A stretch of 6,983 nucleotides of DNA, from contig CALQBR020000069.1 of assembly GCA_943328865.2 (NCBI GenBank), positions 1 to 6,983 on the forward strand, written 5' to 3'. Shown one piece after another: positions 1 to 5,994 of the stretch. Source of the DNA: Sphingobacterium thalpophilum (GTDB lineage: Bacteria; Bacteroidota; Bacteroidia; Flavobacteriales; Flavobacteriaceae). Each line of letters opens with the position of its first letter. Position 1 is the stretch's first letter. The position numbers and the translations under genes are program-made. Under the pieces are notes generated by a model, which searched no databases, was not told the origin of the DNA, and saw nothing but the letters and a program-made list of their open reading frames with translations.

Positions 1-191
1 GCCAAACTGGCTATTTTTCCTGTTTTTAGTTGTATAATACAAGAAGCAGTTTCATTAGTAGCTTTCACTTCTTCAAATGAAGGAATTGAAGCTTCAAATG
101 TTATTTTACCAGTTTTGGTTTGCATTTTATCTTGTGCATTTATAACAAGAGTTAGGAATGTAAAAACGAATAATAATGTTATATTTTTCAT
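1..191 (-). CDS. YceI-like secreted protein, N-terminal part only
   Basis: Partial gene, cut by the left edge of the window; 63 complete codons are visible. It begins at an ATG at 191-189 and encodes a clear signal peptide (MKNITLLFVFTFLTLVINA, cleavage probably before Gln20 or Asp21). The mature start contains KTGKITFEASIPSFEEVKA and then TNETASCIIQLKTGKIASL. This matches my memory of flavobacterial YceI-like proteins, which begin with a segment of the type KTGxIxFEAxxPSFEEVKAxNE. YceI-family proteins are small secreted beta-barrel, lipocalin-like proteins that bind isoprenoid or other lipid ligands in the periplasm. Only about a third of the expected length is present, so the family call rests on the N-terminus. 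No TAnnTTTG element is obvious upstream; instead there is an inverted repeat at 228-249. Confidence 0.75.
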   Translation of the reverse strand, partial: MKNITLLFVFTFLTLVINAQDKMQTKTGKITFEASIPSFEEVKATNETASCIIQLKTGKIASL

Positions 192-227
192 AATTGGGAG
201 CTCTATTTTTTTTGCGTATTATGCTTG

Positions 228-249
228 AAGACAATCGGCTAATTGTCTT
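228..249. promoter_or_regulatory. Inverted repeat upstream of the YceI-like gene, possible operator
   Basis: AAGACAAT and ATTGTCTT form a perfect 8-bp inverted repeat around a 6-base centre (CGGCTA). It lies 37-58 bases upstream of the YceI-like start codon. No T-tract follows on either strand, which argues against a terminator. A binding site for a regulator of the downstream secreted gene is the simplest reading, but no regulator is identified. A direct repeat GCTCTATT brackets it at 200-207 and 260-267, exactly 60 bases apart. Confidence 0.35.
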
Positions 250-254
250 TACCA

Positions 255-474
255 TTACTGCTCTATTGATTTTCTGTTATTTTTGGATGTAACAAAAACG
301 GTTACACCTTGACGGATAATGTCTTTTTGATTCTAAAGAGGCTTACTTTTGCCTATATAGGCATTGGGTGATGCCAAAGAAGATTTTATTCCTCCTAATT
401 CCTTCAGAATCAATAGGAAATTCTGAAATAACAAGAGTCAAACCAAATAACGAAGGGAATAGTAAAGTTTTCAT
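255..474 (-). pseudogene. Probable decayed gene for a small secreted protein
   Basis: An ATG at 474-472 opens a 43-codon frame with a signal-peptide-like start (MKTLLFPSLFGLTLVIS) followed by EFPIDSE, and it stops at 345-343. In the frame one base over, protein-like sequence continues from about position 395: ELGGIKSSLASPNAYIGK, then a TAG at 335-333, then QGVTVFVTSKNNRKSIEQ and a TAA at 257-255. Together these look like one short exported protein of about 70 residues broken by a one-base shift and one in-frame stop. I do not recognise the family. The alternative is that the 43-residue frame is an intact small gene or chance. The spacer position next to another relic favours decay. Confidence 0.4.
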
Positions 475-537
475 TTTTAAAATCGTTAATGTAATAAAGT
501 TAAGATTATTTTTTTAATTAACAGCACGACATCGCAT

Positions 538-545
538 TAAATTTG
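538..545 (+). promoter_or_regulatory. Bacteroidota -7 promoter element upstream of the OB-fold relic
   Basis: TAAATTTG fits the TAnnTTTG consensus of the Bacteroidota primary sigma factor. It lies 19 bases before the ATG at 565. No clear TTTG -33 element is seen at the usual distance, only a T-rich stretch at 507-515. It suggests that the decayed gene at 565 may still be transcribed. Confidence 0.5.
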
Positions 546-564
546 TAGGATAAAACAGAAAATA

Positions 565-832
565 ATGAAAAAAAAAGGAAGTTACTTGTGGTCCGTATTT
601 TTATGGGGTAGTTACTTTTATTTTACGTTTTTATCGTAATAAAACCCTCCATGATATTGGCTCTAAAAAGGGAATTTTTGTTATTACCCCCGCTACCCAC
701 CACAATGTTTTTTTTATCAATTAATATCAATCGAATCAGAAATATTTAAACAAGACCATTGCGATCTCTGGTAATGTATGAAGTATTGATTCTTCTTATA
801 CCATAAAGAGTATAGAGCGATTAATTGATTAA
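565..832 (+). pseudogene. Decayed small OB-fold (tRNA_anti-like) protein gene
   Basis: The frame from the ATG at 565 gives MKKKGSYLWSVFLWGSYFYF and stops at 637-639. Moving one base over at the T5 run (628-632) gives a good continuation: RNKTLHDIGSKKGIFVITP up to a TAA at 722-724, then YQSNQKYLNKTIAISGNV, a TGA at 779-781, and SIDSSYTI up to a TAA at 830-832. The order (lysine-rich start, hydrophobic membrane anchor, RNK..DI..K segment, a stretch ending N.KYLNKTI.ISGNV) matches my memory of the Bacteroidota tRNA_anti-like/OB-fold family (PF12869). Members of that family have a membrane anchor and one OB fold, and the KYL.K.I.V.G.V stretch is its first strands. A frameshift, two internal stops and loss of most of the OB fold mark it as non-functional. 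Its promoter element is still present at 538-545. Confidence 0.65.
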
Positions 833-867
833 AAAAATAGGCGCTTTGGAGTGTTTCCAAAGCGCCT
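831..867 (-). terminator. Intrinsic terminator of the TetR-to-folE operon
   Basis: Read on the minus strand, a perfect stem of at least 11 bp (GGCGCTTTGGA with TCCAAAGCGCC, plus one more A-T pair at the base) with a 5-base loop is followed at once by a run of seven T. It starts about 25 bases past the folE stop codon. The T-tract is on the minus-strand side only, so it ends transcription coming from folE. Confidence 0.93.
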
Positions 868-891
868 GTTAGGTAAGATGTGGTGTTTTAT

Positions 892-1491
892 TTAGCTAAG
901 CTTATTAGAAACCAAACTAATGAATTCTTTTCTGGTTTTGTCTTTTTCAAAAGCACCATTAAAAGAAGAAGTAGTCGTTACTGAATTCTGTTTCTGAATA
1001 CCTCTCATTTGCATGCACATGTGTTGGGCTTCAATAACCACAGCCACGCCAAGTGGATTCAAAGCCTCTTGGATGCAGTTTTTTATCTGGTCTGTAAGGC
1101 GTTCTTGTACTTGCATTCTTCTAGCAAAAGCATCCACTATTCTTGGGATTTTACTTAGACCTACAATTTTACCATTCGGGATATAAGCCACATGCGCTTT
1201 TCCAAAAAAAGGCAGCATGTGATGTTCGCACATGGAATAAACCTCGATGTCTTTTACCACAATCATTTGTTGGTGGTCCTCGGTGAACATCGCCGATTTT
1301 AATATTTCTAGTGGATTTAAATCATACCCGTGGGTTAAAAACTGCATCGCTTTAGCCACGCGCTCAGGTGTTTTTTCAAGTCCTTCTCGGGTTACATCCT
1401 CACCTAAATTTTCAATGATGGCTTTGTAATTTTTTGATAGAGAGTCGGTTTTATCGGTATCGTAAGTTTCTGCTTTTTCGTAACTTTTCAT
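892..1491 (-). CDS. folE: GTP cyclohydrolase I (FolE, type IA)
   Basis: Cytosolic enzyme (EC 3.5.4.16) that converts GTP to 7,8-dihydroneopterin triphosphate, the first step of folate and pterin synthesis. The 199 residues fit the family. A short, polar, variable N-terminus (1-20) is followed by the conserved core with [14 protein letters not shown] (36-49), the zinc and catalytic segment [18 protein letters not shown] (86-103) and [20 protein letters not shown] (111-130). Next come [11 protein letters not shown] (154-164) and the final [12 protein letters not shown] (170-181). Zinc ligands should be Cys88, His91 and Cys159, with His90 and His157 at the catalytic positions, so this is the zinc-dependent IA type rather than FolE2. 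It is last in a five-gene operon, 29 bases after the SDR-like gene, and is followed by a strong terminator. Whether it is the only folE in the genome cannot be seen; the linkage suggests pterin made for a specific need. Confidence 0.97.
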   Translation of the reverse strand: MKSYEKAETYDTDKTDSLSKNYKAIIENLGEDVTREGLEKTPERVAKAMQFLTHGYDLNPLEILKSAMFTEDHQQMIVVKDIEVYSMCEHHMLPFFGKAHVAYIPNGKIVGLSKIPRIVDAFARRMQVQERLTDQIKNCIQEALNPLGVAVVIEAQHMCMQMRGIQKQNSVTTTSSFNGAFEKDKTRKEFISLVSNKLS

Positions 1492-1520
1492 GTATTTGGG
1501 ATTGTTGTTTGTTGATTAAT

Positions 1521-2204
1521 TTACATTTTGAAGGTGACCAATCCATAATCCATTTCAAAAACTTGCCCTGAAATTGATTTGGCATTTTCCGAAATTAGAA
1601 AATGAGCCATTTGTGCTACTTCCTTTGGTTTTAGATAACTTTTCATCGGATGTCGTTCAATCATATTGTCTCTCATTCGGTCATTTCTAAGAATATTTGC
1701 TGAAAGAGAAGTCTCCGTAATGGTGGGTGCAATCGCATTGATTCTCACTATTGCCGCCAATTCTGCCCCAAGGGATTTTACAAGTCCTTCGATTCCTGCT
1801 TTGGCCACGGCGATACTAGCATGAAAAGGCATTCCTAATTTTGCGGCAACGCTACTAAATAAAACCACCGAGGGATCATTTCCTTTTTTTAAAGCAGGTA
1901 AATATTTCTGAATCGTTTTGACGGCTCCAATCACGTTAATTTCAAAATCATTCTTAAAATCGGCGATGCTTAAACTCATAATCGGTTTTAAGTTGATCGA
2001 TCCAGGGCAATAAATCAGTGCATCAATACTTTCTATCTCTGGAAGTACATCCTCTAGTACATTTAAGGTGAAATGTTTCAAGTTGGGATGGGTGAATTCA
2101 GGAGCGGTTCTACTAATATTGTAGATGGTATTGCTTTCGAGTTGCTGCAACAAAATCGCCTGCCCAATGCCTTTACTTCCGCCAATAATTACAATGTTTT
2201 TCAT
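1521..2204 (-). CDS. Short-chain dehydrogenase/reductase family protein, atypical active site
   Basis: A 227-residue Rossmann-fold protein of the SDR superfamily. The nucleotide-binding motif GGSKGIG is at 8-14, an NISR segment at 29-32 suggests NADP preference, CPGS at 66-69 replaces the usual NNAG, and Asn90 sits in FEINVIGA. The catalytic serine is in FSSVAA (Ser118). Thirteen residues later, where the catalytic tyrosine of YxxxK belongs, there is Ile131 in HASIAVAKAG; the lysine (Lys135) is kept. IRINAIAPT-type sequence (153-161) and the C-terminal GQVFEMDYG (213-221) complete the fold. Without the tyrosine, ordinary dehydrogenase chemistry is doubtful; it may be a binding protein or use another residue. 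Position next to folE suggests a pterin-related substrate, as with the pterin-reducing SDR FolM, but this is inference. It lies 51 bases after DUF2805 and 29 before folE. Confidence 0.85.
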   Translation of the reverse strand: MKNIVIIGGSKGIGQAILLQQLESNTIYNISRTAPEFTHPNLKHFTLNVLEDVLPEIESIDALIYCPGSINLKPIMSLSIADFKNDFEINVIGAVKTIQKYLPALKKGNDPSVVLFSSVAAKLGMPFHASIAVAKAGIEGLVKSLGAELAAIVRINAIAPTITETSLSANILRNDRMRDNMIERHPMKSYLKPKEVAQMAHFLISENAKSISGQVFEMDYGLVTFKM

Positions 2205-2255
2205 AGAATTGGAATTTTATTTGAGTTTGTGATTCGGAATCTCAAAGGATTTATA

Positions 2256-2531
2256 TTATCGTTTAGAAATCTTATTATTATTGATTTGTCTCTGTCTAGA
2301 ACATTTAAAACGACCTTCACGGAATGGTCTTAATTTTTCATGTTTTGTTTTGCGTCCTTGAACCCTTTGGCGCCACATTCTAAAACTGGAAGCTTTCATT
2401 TCTGCCCGCATTAGATTAATGACTTCTTGTTCTTTTAATCCGAATTGTAATGTAATCGCTTCAAAAGTAGTGCGGTCCTCCCAGGCCATTTCTATAATTC
2501 GGTCTTTGTCTAAATCGGTAAGTGCTTTCAA
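2256..2531 (-). CDS. DUF2805 / TIGR03643 family small basic protein
   Basis: A 91-residue protein that matches the TIGR03643/DUF2805 family as I remember it: RIIEMAWEDRTTFEAI (11-26), QFGLKEQEVINLMR (29-42), SSFRMWRQRVQGRKTKH (48-64) and the basic RFKCSRQRQI (74-83). The function is unknown. The first half could form a helix-turn-helix-like fold and the second half is strongly Arg/Lys-rich, so nucleic acid binding is possible but unproven. The start codon is TTG (2531-2529). No ATG is usable, because the next Met is residue 15 inside the conserved AWEDR motif. Directly upstream and in the same frame are one CTA codon and the TAA stop of the kinase gene, so translation is probably coupled to the kinase. 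From memory, family members are often found near photolyase/cryptochrome genes. Confidence 0.88.
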   Translation of the reverse strand: MKALTDLDKDRIIEMAWEDRTTFEAITLQFGLKEQEVINLMRAEMKASSFRMWRQRVQGRKTKHEKLRPFREGRFKCSRQRQINNNKISKR

Positions 2532-2534
2532 TAG

Positions 2535-3842
2535 TTATTGGTATTGTTGGTATTGATTGACAATAATTTCAGCTTTCAAATCAAACATCAAATTGTATAA
2601 TCCAAAGAAGGTCCGATTCATATAGATGAAATGTTTTGAACCACGGTTGCCATTCATTTTCCTTAAATTGGTGTCTTTTGAAAATCGCTCGCCCAATTGC
2701 GCAATGCTTTCAAAAAATGAAGCATCGGAAAAATCAAATTTTTCGGCCTGAAATGGCTTTGTAAAAAGCGACAACAAATCATAGAACATCTGGGTGAAAT
2801 ACTCAACTTCTTCTGGTGAATCATCCACTCTAAGAATCTCTAAAGCAAACAACTTCTCATTAAATAAGGTCTTGTTATCGATTATTTTTTTGTCTATCAA
2901 TTCAAAATAGGGGAGGTAGAAGTCATTTGGGATTTGCTTCATACAACCAAAATCCAATGCGACCAGTTCGTTTTTTTCGCTAACGAGAAAATTTCCAGGG
3001 TGCGGATCGGCATGTACTTTTTTCAGTACGTGAATTTGATACATATAAAAATCCCACAAGGCCTGACCAATAGTATTGGCCGTTTTTAGATCTATATTTT
3101 GCTTGGTGAATTCCGACAAATGAATCCCAGTCATCCAATCCATGGTAATGATCTTGTCAGAAGAGTATTCCCGATAATATTTAGGAAATACCAAATTTTT
3201 AATTTTATTGCAGGCATTTACAACCGCTTCACTTTGTTGGAGTTCCAATAAATAATTGGTTTCTTCAATAAGCTTGTCTTCTACTTCCTTAAAATATTTA
3301 TCAGAATCCTTTCCTTGAAGGTTAAACATTCGAATAGCGATTGGTTTTACCAATGCTAAATCGGAAGAAATACTATTGGCTACTCCAGGATATTGGATTT
3401 TTACCGCTAGTTTTTTCCCGTCTTTAACTGCCAAATGCACTTGACCGATACTCGCCGCATTGATAGAATTGGCGTTAAATTCGTCGAATATTTCATAAGG
3501 TGTTTTTCCAAAATTGGTCTTAAAGGTTTTTAAAACCAATGGAGCCGATAATGGCGGAACGGAGAATTGAGACAACGAAAATTTTTCTACATATGCCTGT
3601 GGCAAAAAACTCTTGTCCATACTAAGCATCTGGGCTACTTTCAAAGCACTTCCTTTGAGGCTTTTTAAACCATCATAAATGTCTTCAGCATTATTCTCAT
3701 TGAGTTTGTCTTTAGTGATGTCTGGATTCACCAATTTCTCGCCGTAATATTTCAAATAATTGACCCCTACTTTTGCACCTGTTTGTACCAATTTGCTGGC
3801 GCGTTCTATTTTTGATGTTGGAATATAATCGATGGTTTTCAT
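2535..3842 (-). CDS. ABC1/AarF/UbiB-type atypical kinase
   Basis: A 435-residue protein of the ABC1 (AarF/COQ8/UbiB) protein-kinase-like family. The order of motifs is typical. A helical N-terminal extension carries the KxGQ-type motif as GSALKVAQMLSMD (64-76), followed by the Ala-rich loop AASIGQVH (129-136) and the ATP-binding lysine in LAVKIQYPGV (Lys148). Then come EETNYLLE (193-200), the catalytic loop HADPHPGNF (277-285) and the metal-binding DFG (297-299). KxGQ reads KVAQ (68-71), with Ala for Gly. Classical members are ATPases that support ubiquinone synthesis; Bacteroidota use menaquinone, so this member's client is unknown. No membrane helix is evident at the C-terminus. The gene overlaps the TetR gene by 4 bases (ATGA) and ends three bases before the DUF2805 start, so it is the centre of the operon. 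Confidence 0.93.
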   Translation of the reverse strand: MKTIDYIPTSKIERASKLVQTGAKVGVNYLKYYGEKLVNPDITKDKLNENNAEDIYDGLKSLKGSALKVAQMLSMDKSFLPQAYVEKFSLSQFSVPPLSAPLVLKTFKTNFGKTPYEIFDEFNANSINAASIGQVHLAVKDGKKLAVKIQYPGVANSISSDLALVKPIAIRMFNLQGKDSDKYFKEVEDKLIEETNYLLELQQSEAVVNACNKIKNLVFPKYYREYSSDKIITMDWMTGIHLSEFTKQNIDLKTANTIGQALWDFYMYQIHVLKKVHADPHPGNFLVSEKNELVALDFGCMKQIPNDFYLPYFELIDKKIIDNKTLFNEKLFALEILRVDDSPEEVEYFTQMFYDLLSLFTKPFQAEKFDFSDASFFESIAQLGERFSKDTNLRKMNGNRGSKHFIYMNRTFFGLYNLMFDLKAEIIVNQYQQYQ

Positions 3843-4507
3843 GACTTTTTTTGTATAGTTTCTTTAAAAATGAATTTTCCAAAATCGATTAAACTATCAA
3901 TTGGCGTGATGTGCATCAACTCAAAGGTTACTTTTACGGATTTTTCAATATATAGGTCTGTTTTCTCAAAGGCTGCAGAATCATCGTCTAACCAGAATTT
4001 CAAGGTCAGTAATAATTGTATCCAAGAGCCTTCTTGTATCGCTTTGTCCTGAAAATTTTGAAAACGCTCTTGTTGGGTTCGGATATCGTCGGTGATGATT
4101 CCAGTTACATATTTTTTGAATGCCACCCGCAACTCGGAAAGCTGCATGAGGTTCTTTAGTTGATGCTGGTGCTGTTTCAAACTCATCACCACGTAGCTTC
4201 TGTTGGCAGTTAGTAATTCAAAAAAAGTGAAATAAAAACTCAACATTTTTGACTTCATGTCATAACTGTCGTAATCTTTATTTTTATCTAATAATTCTAA
4301 GGTTTTATCCAGGAAAGTCTTAAAAATCTCTTTTTCGAGGCTTTCTATTGTTCCAAAAAAGGCATAGAATGCAGATTCTGTGAAGCCATTAATTTTGGAG
4401 AATTGGTAAACAGATTTCGGTTTTTCGTCGTGCGCTAAGGTATAATCCATATACATGGCGATAAGCGTATCTTTTGTAAGAGGTGTTTTTTTAGTAGCCA
4501 TCTTCAT
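3839..4507 (-). CDS. TetR-family transcriptional regulator
   Basis: A 222-residue, mostly helical protein. The N-terminus (about 12-60) fits a TetR-type DNA-binding domain: a first helix, then KSVYQFSKINGFTESAFYAF, in which SVYQFSKINGF would be the second helix and turn, and TESAFYAFFGTIESLEKEIF the recognition region. This replaces the usual Y..F..KE.L pattern with YAFFGTIESLEKEI. The remaining 160 residues form the helical ligand and dimer domain, with aromatic patches (FYFTFFELL, SWIQLLLTLKFWL) that could line a hydrophobic ligand pocket. The start could be Met1 (4507) or Met3 (4501). It is first in the operon, overlapping the kinase start by ATGA, so it probably controls its own operon. 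A 16-bp palindrome lies 53-68 bases upstream. The ligand is not known. Confidence 0.8.
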   Translation of the reverse strand: MKMATKKTPLTKDTLIAMYMDYTLAHDEKPKSVYQFSKINGFTESAFYAFFGTIESLEKEIFKTFLDKTLELLDKNKDYDSYDMKSKMLSFYFTFFELLTANRSYVVMSLKQHQHQLKNLMQLSELRVAFKKYVTGIITDDIRTQQERFQNFQDKAIQEGSWIQLLLTLKFWLDDDSAAFEKTDLYIEKSVKVTFELMHITPIDSLIDFGKFIFKETIQKKS

Positions 4508-4521
4508 TTCAATTTAGACCC

Positions 4522-4552
4522 TAAAGGTACATAATGTTTAATTATTTTTAAA
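4522..4552 (-). promoter_or_regulatory. Possible promoter of the TetR operon
   Basis: On the minus strand, TTTA (4552-4549), 19 bases and TACCTTTA (4529-4522) resemble the Bacteroidota pattern TTTG-N19-TAnnTTTG, each element with A in place of the final G. The -7 element is 14 bases before the TetR start codon, so the leader would be very short. Confidence 0.4.
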
Positions 4553-4559
4553 TAAAGTT

Positions 4560-4575
4560 AAACAAAATTTTGTTT
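4560..4575. promoter_or_regulatory. 16-bp perfect palindrome, candidate TetR operator
   Basis: AAACAAAATTTTGTTT is a perfect 16-bp palindrome just upstream of the proposed -33 element of the TetR operon, 53 bases from the start codon. TetR-family dimers bind palindromes of about this size, usually near their own gene. Its AT-richness raises the chance of coincidence. Confidence 0.45.
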
Positions 4576-4937
4576 TATTTTAAGATATGTTCCCAAGAGG
4601 TTGCTCCATTAAGCTTTTTTAAGCGCTTTGGTAGACATAATAAAGGAATGTATTGGTTTGAGCGTGTAGATTCAATTTTATATTATTAATTATTCAAAAG
4701 ATAAAAAATATTTTTTTGTGAGAGCAATCGTCTGTTTCAATACTTATGCTCATGCGAAAAAGTTTTTTCTGTTGATTAAGATAACCAATTTTTTATGGGA
4801 TGTTTTTGGTTAAAACATGAAATTCAGGCAGGCTCCAGAAATAATCCCAAAAGACATTTGATGTATTGATAAATTAATATTTTCTAATATTTTTTTATAA
4901 AAATTAGGAATAGCATAAAAAAATAATTTTCATGACT

Positions 4938-4945
4938 TATATTTG
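4938..4945 (+). promoter_or_regulatory. Bacteroidota -7 promoter element of the DUF6268-like gene
   Basis: TATATTTG is an exact match to TAnnTTTG, 29 bases before the ATG at 4975. A clear -33 TTTG is not seen at 19 bases spacing. The leader before the start is AT-rich without a Shine-Dalgarno sequence, as usual for the phylum. Confidence 0.65.
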
Positions 4946-4974
4946 TTTTTATATTAATCATTAATTGATAACTT

Positions 4975-5994
4975 ATGTACAAAATAGTATTCGTTTGTTT
5001 GGTATTTTTTTCTTGTAATGCATTCGCACAAATTGACAGTACAGATGTTTTAGATTATAGTAATTTTGGCGACGCTGAAGGTGTTAAAAGATACTGTAAC
5101 TCAAAAGTAATCAACCAAGTTCCCCAAAGAATATTGAGTATCGGATTTGAAAACCAAGGGAGTTTCACAATGCCTGATGTTAGAATAGATGGGATGTCTC
5201 TTATGAATCAAGACATTAGAGTAAGTCGAGTTTCAGCAATAAAAGCGCAAGCCAATATTCCAGTAATTTCAAATACCAAGATTATTTGGCAATTAGGAGC
5301 TAATTATTGGTCCAGCAAGTTTTTTATTGATAATCCAGGTACGAATACATTTGCTCAGGTACTTGATAGTAAGGCAATGACCACAACAGGCATTACTACT
5401 ACTGTTTTTAAACCCTTGAATGAAAAGAATTTTGTGATTTTCCAAGGGAGTGGTGATGTGAATGGTTTTTATCAGCGTTTTGATGAGATTACAAGCGATG
5501 CCTTTACGTTTAGTGGTGCTATAATTTATGGTTGGAAAAAGTCAGACAAAAATATGATTGGTGCAGGTATTTCACGTACCTACCGTGCAGGGAGGCTTTT
5601 ACACGTTCCAGTGTTATTTTGGAATAAAACATTCAATGATCATTGGGGTATGGAGCTTTTATTACCTGCACGAGGCCATTTAAAATACAATTTTTCTACT
5701 TCCAATATTCTTCAAGTTGGTTTTGAATTAGAAGGGAATCAATTTTTTATGAATTTACCGAATAGTCAAACAGGAAAAGTATTTATTCAGCGAGGTGAAT
5801 TTAAACCAAGATTAATGTGGGATAAGAAAATAAGCGGTTTTGTTTGGTTAAGCGCACAAGCTGGATTGCGCTACAATTTTCGTTTTGATGTAATGAACGA
5901 ATACGATGCCAAAGGAATTGACCAGACTTACTTCAGCAGTAAACTAGATAACCCATTTTATTTTAATCTCAGTCTTAATTTTGTTTCGCCTTAA
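4975..5994 (+). CDS. DUF6268-type outer-membrane beta-barrel protein
   Basis: A 339-residue exported protein. The N-terminus (1-18, ending AFA before Gln19) is a signal peptide; Cys14 is not in a good lipobox, so signal peptidase I is favoured. The mature part alternates short polar turns with amphipathic strands rich in Tyr, Phe and Trp, such as IIWQLGANYWSSKFFI (103-118), FTFSGAIIYGWKKS (177-190) and MIGAGISRTYRAGRLLHVPV (194-213). Later strands include WGMELLLPARGHLKYNFS (224-241) and VWLSAQAGLRYNFRF (290-304), and the chain ends near a strand FYFNLSLNFV. These patterns, especially ELLLPAR.H..YNF, the following ELEGNQ (251-256) and RGEFKPR (273-279), match my memory of the Bacteroidota DUF6268 outer-membrane barrel family, whose function is unknown. 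It has its own promoter element and stands alone; its end overlaps the DUF2147 gene by 4 bases, tail to tail. Confidence 0.8.
   Translation: MYKIVFVCLVFFSCNAFAQIDSTDVLDYSNFGDAEGVKRYCNSKVINQVPQRILSIGFENQGSFTMPDVRIDGMSLMNQDIRVSRVSAIKAQANIPVISNTKIIWQLGANYWSSKFFIDNPGTNTFAQVLDSKAMTTTGITTTVFKPLNEKNFVIFQGSGDVNGFYQRFDEITSDAFTFSGAIIYGWKKSDKNMIGAGISRTYRAGRLLHVPVLFWNKTFNDHWGMELLLPARGHLKYNFSTSNILQVGFELEGNQFFMNLPNSQTGKVFIQRGEFKPRLMWDKKISGFVWLSAQAGLRYNFRFDVMNEYDAKGIDQTYFSSKLDNPFYFNLSLNFVSP

Larger units (their letters stand above)
4508..4974. other. AT-rich divergent spacer
   Basis: 467 bases between the divergently read TetR and outer-membrane genes. It holds the promoter regions of both and the palindrome at 4560-4575. 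It also has a tandem TAATATTTT repeat (4875-4883 and 4885-4893). A plus-strand stretch open from 4552 to a TAA at 4687-4689 encodes QEVAPLSFFKRFGRHNKG and then MYWFERVDSILYY; it has no good start and I do not recognise it. Nothing convincing as a gene or RNA was seen in 4690-4930. Confidence 0.6.

Noticed and set aside
350..363. 14-bp perfect palindrome TGCCTATATAGGCA
   Set aside because: It lies inside the minus-strand relic, has no promoter around it and no second copy was noticed; probably chance.
1247..1429. Plus-strand open frame inside folE, and similar ones at 2073-2333, 3870-4052 and 6319-6528
   Set aside because: They lie opposite well-supported genes and show no domain or composition of their own.
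4621..4631. AAGCGCTTTGG, sharing nine bases with the folE terminator stem
   Set aside because: There is no matching second arm and no T-tract; a chance short match.
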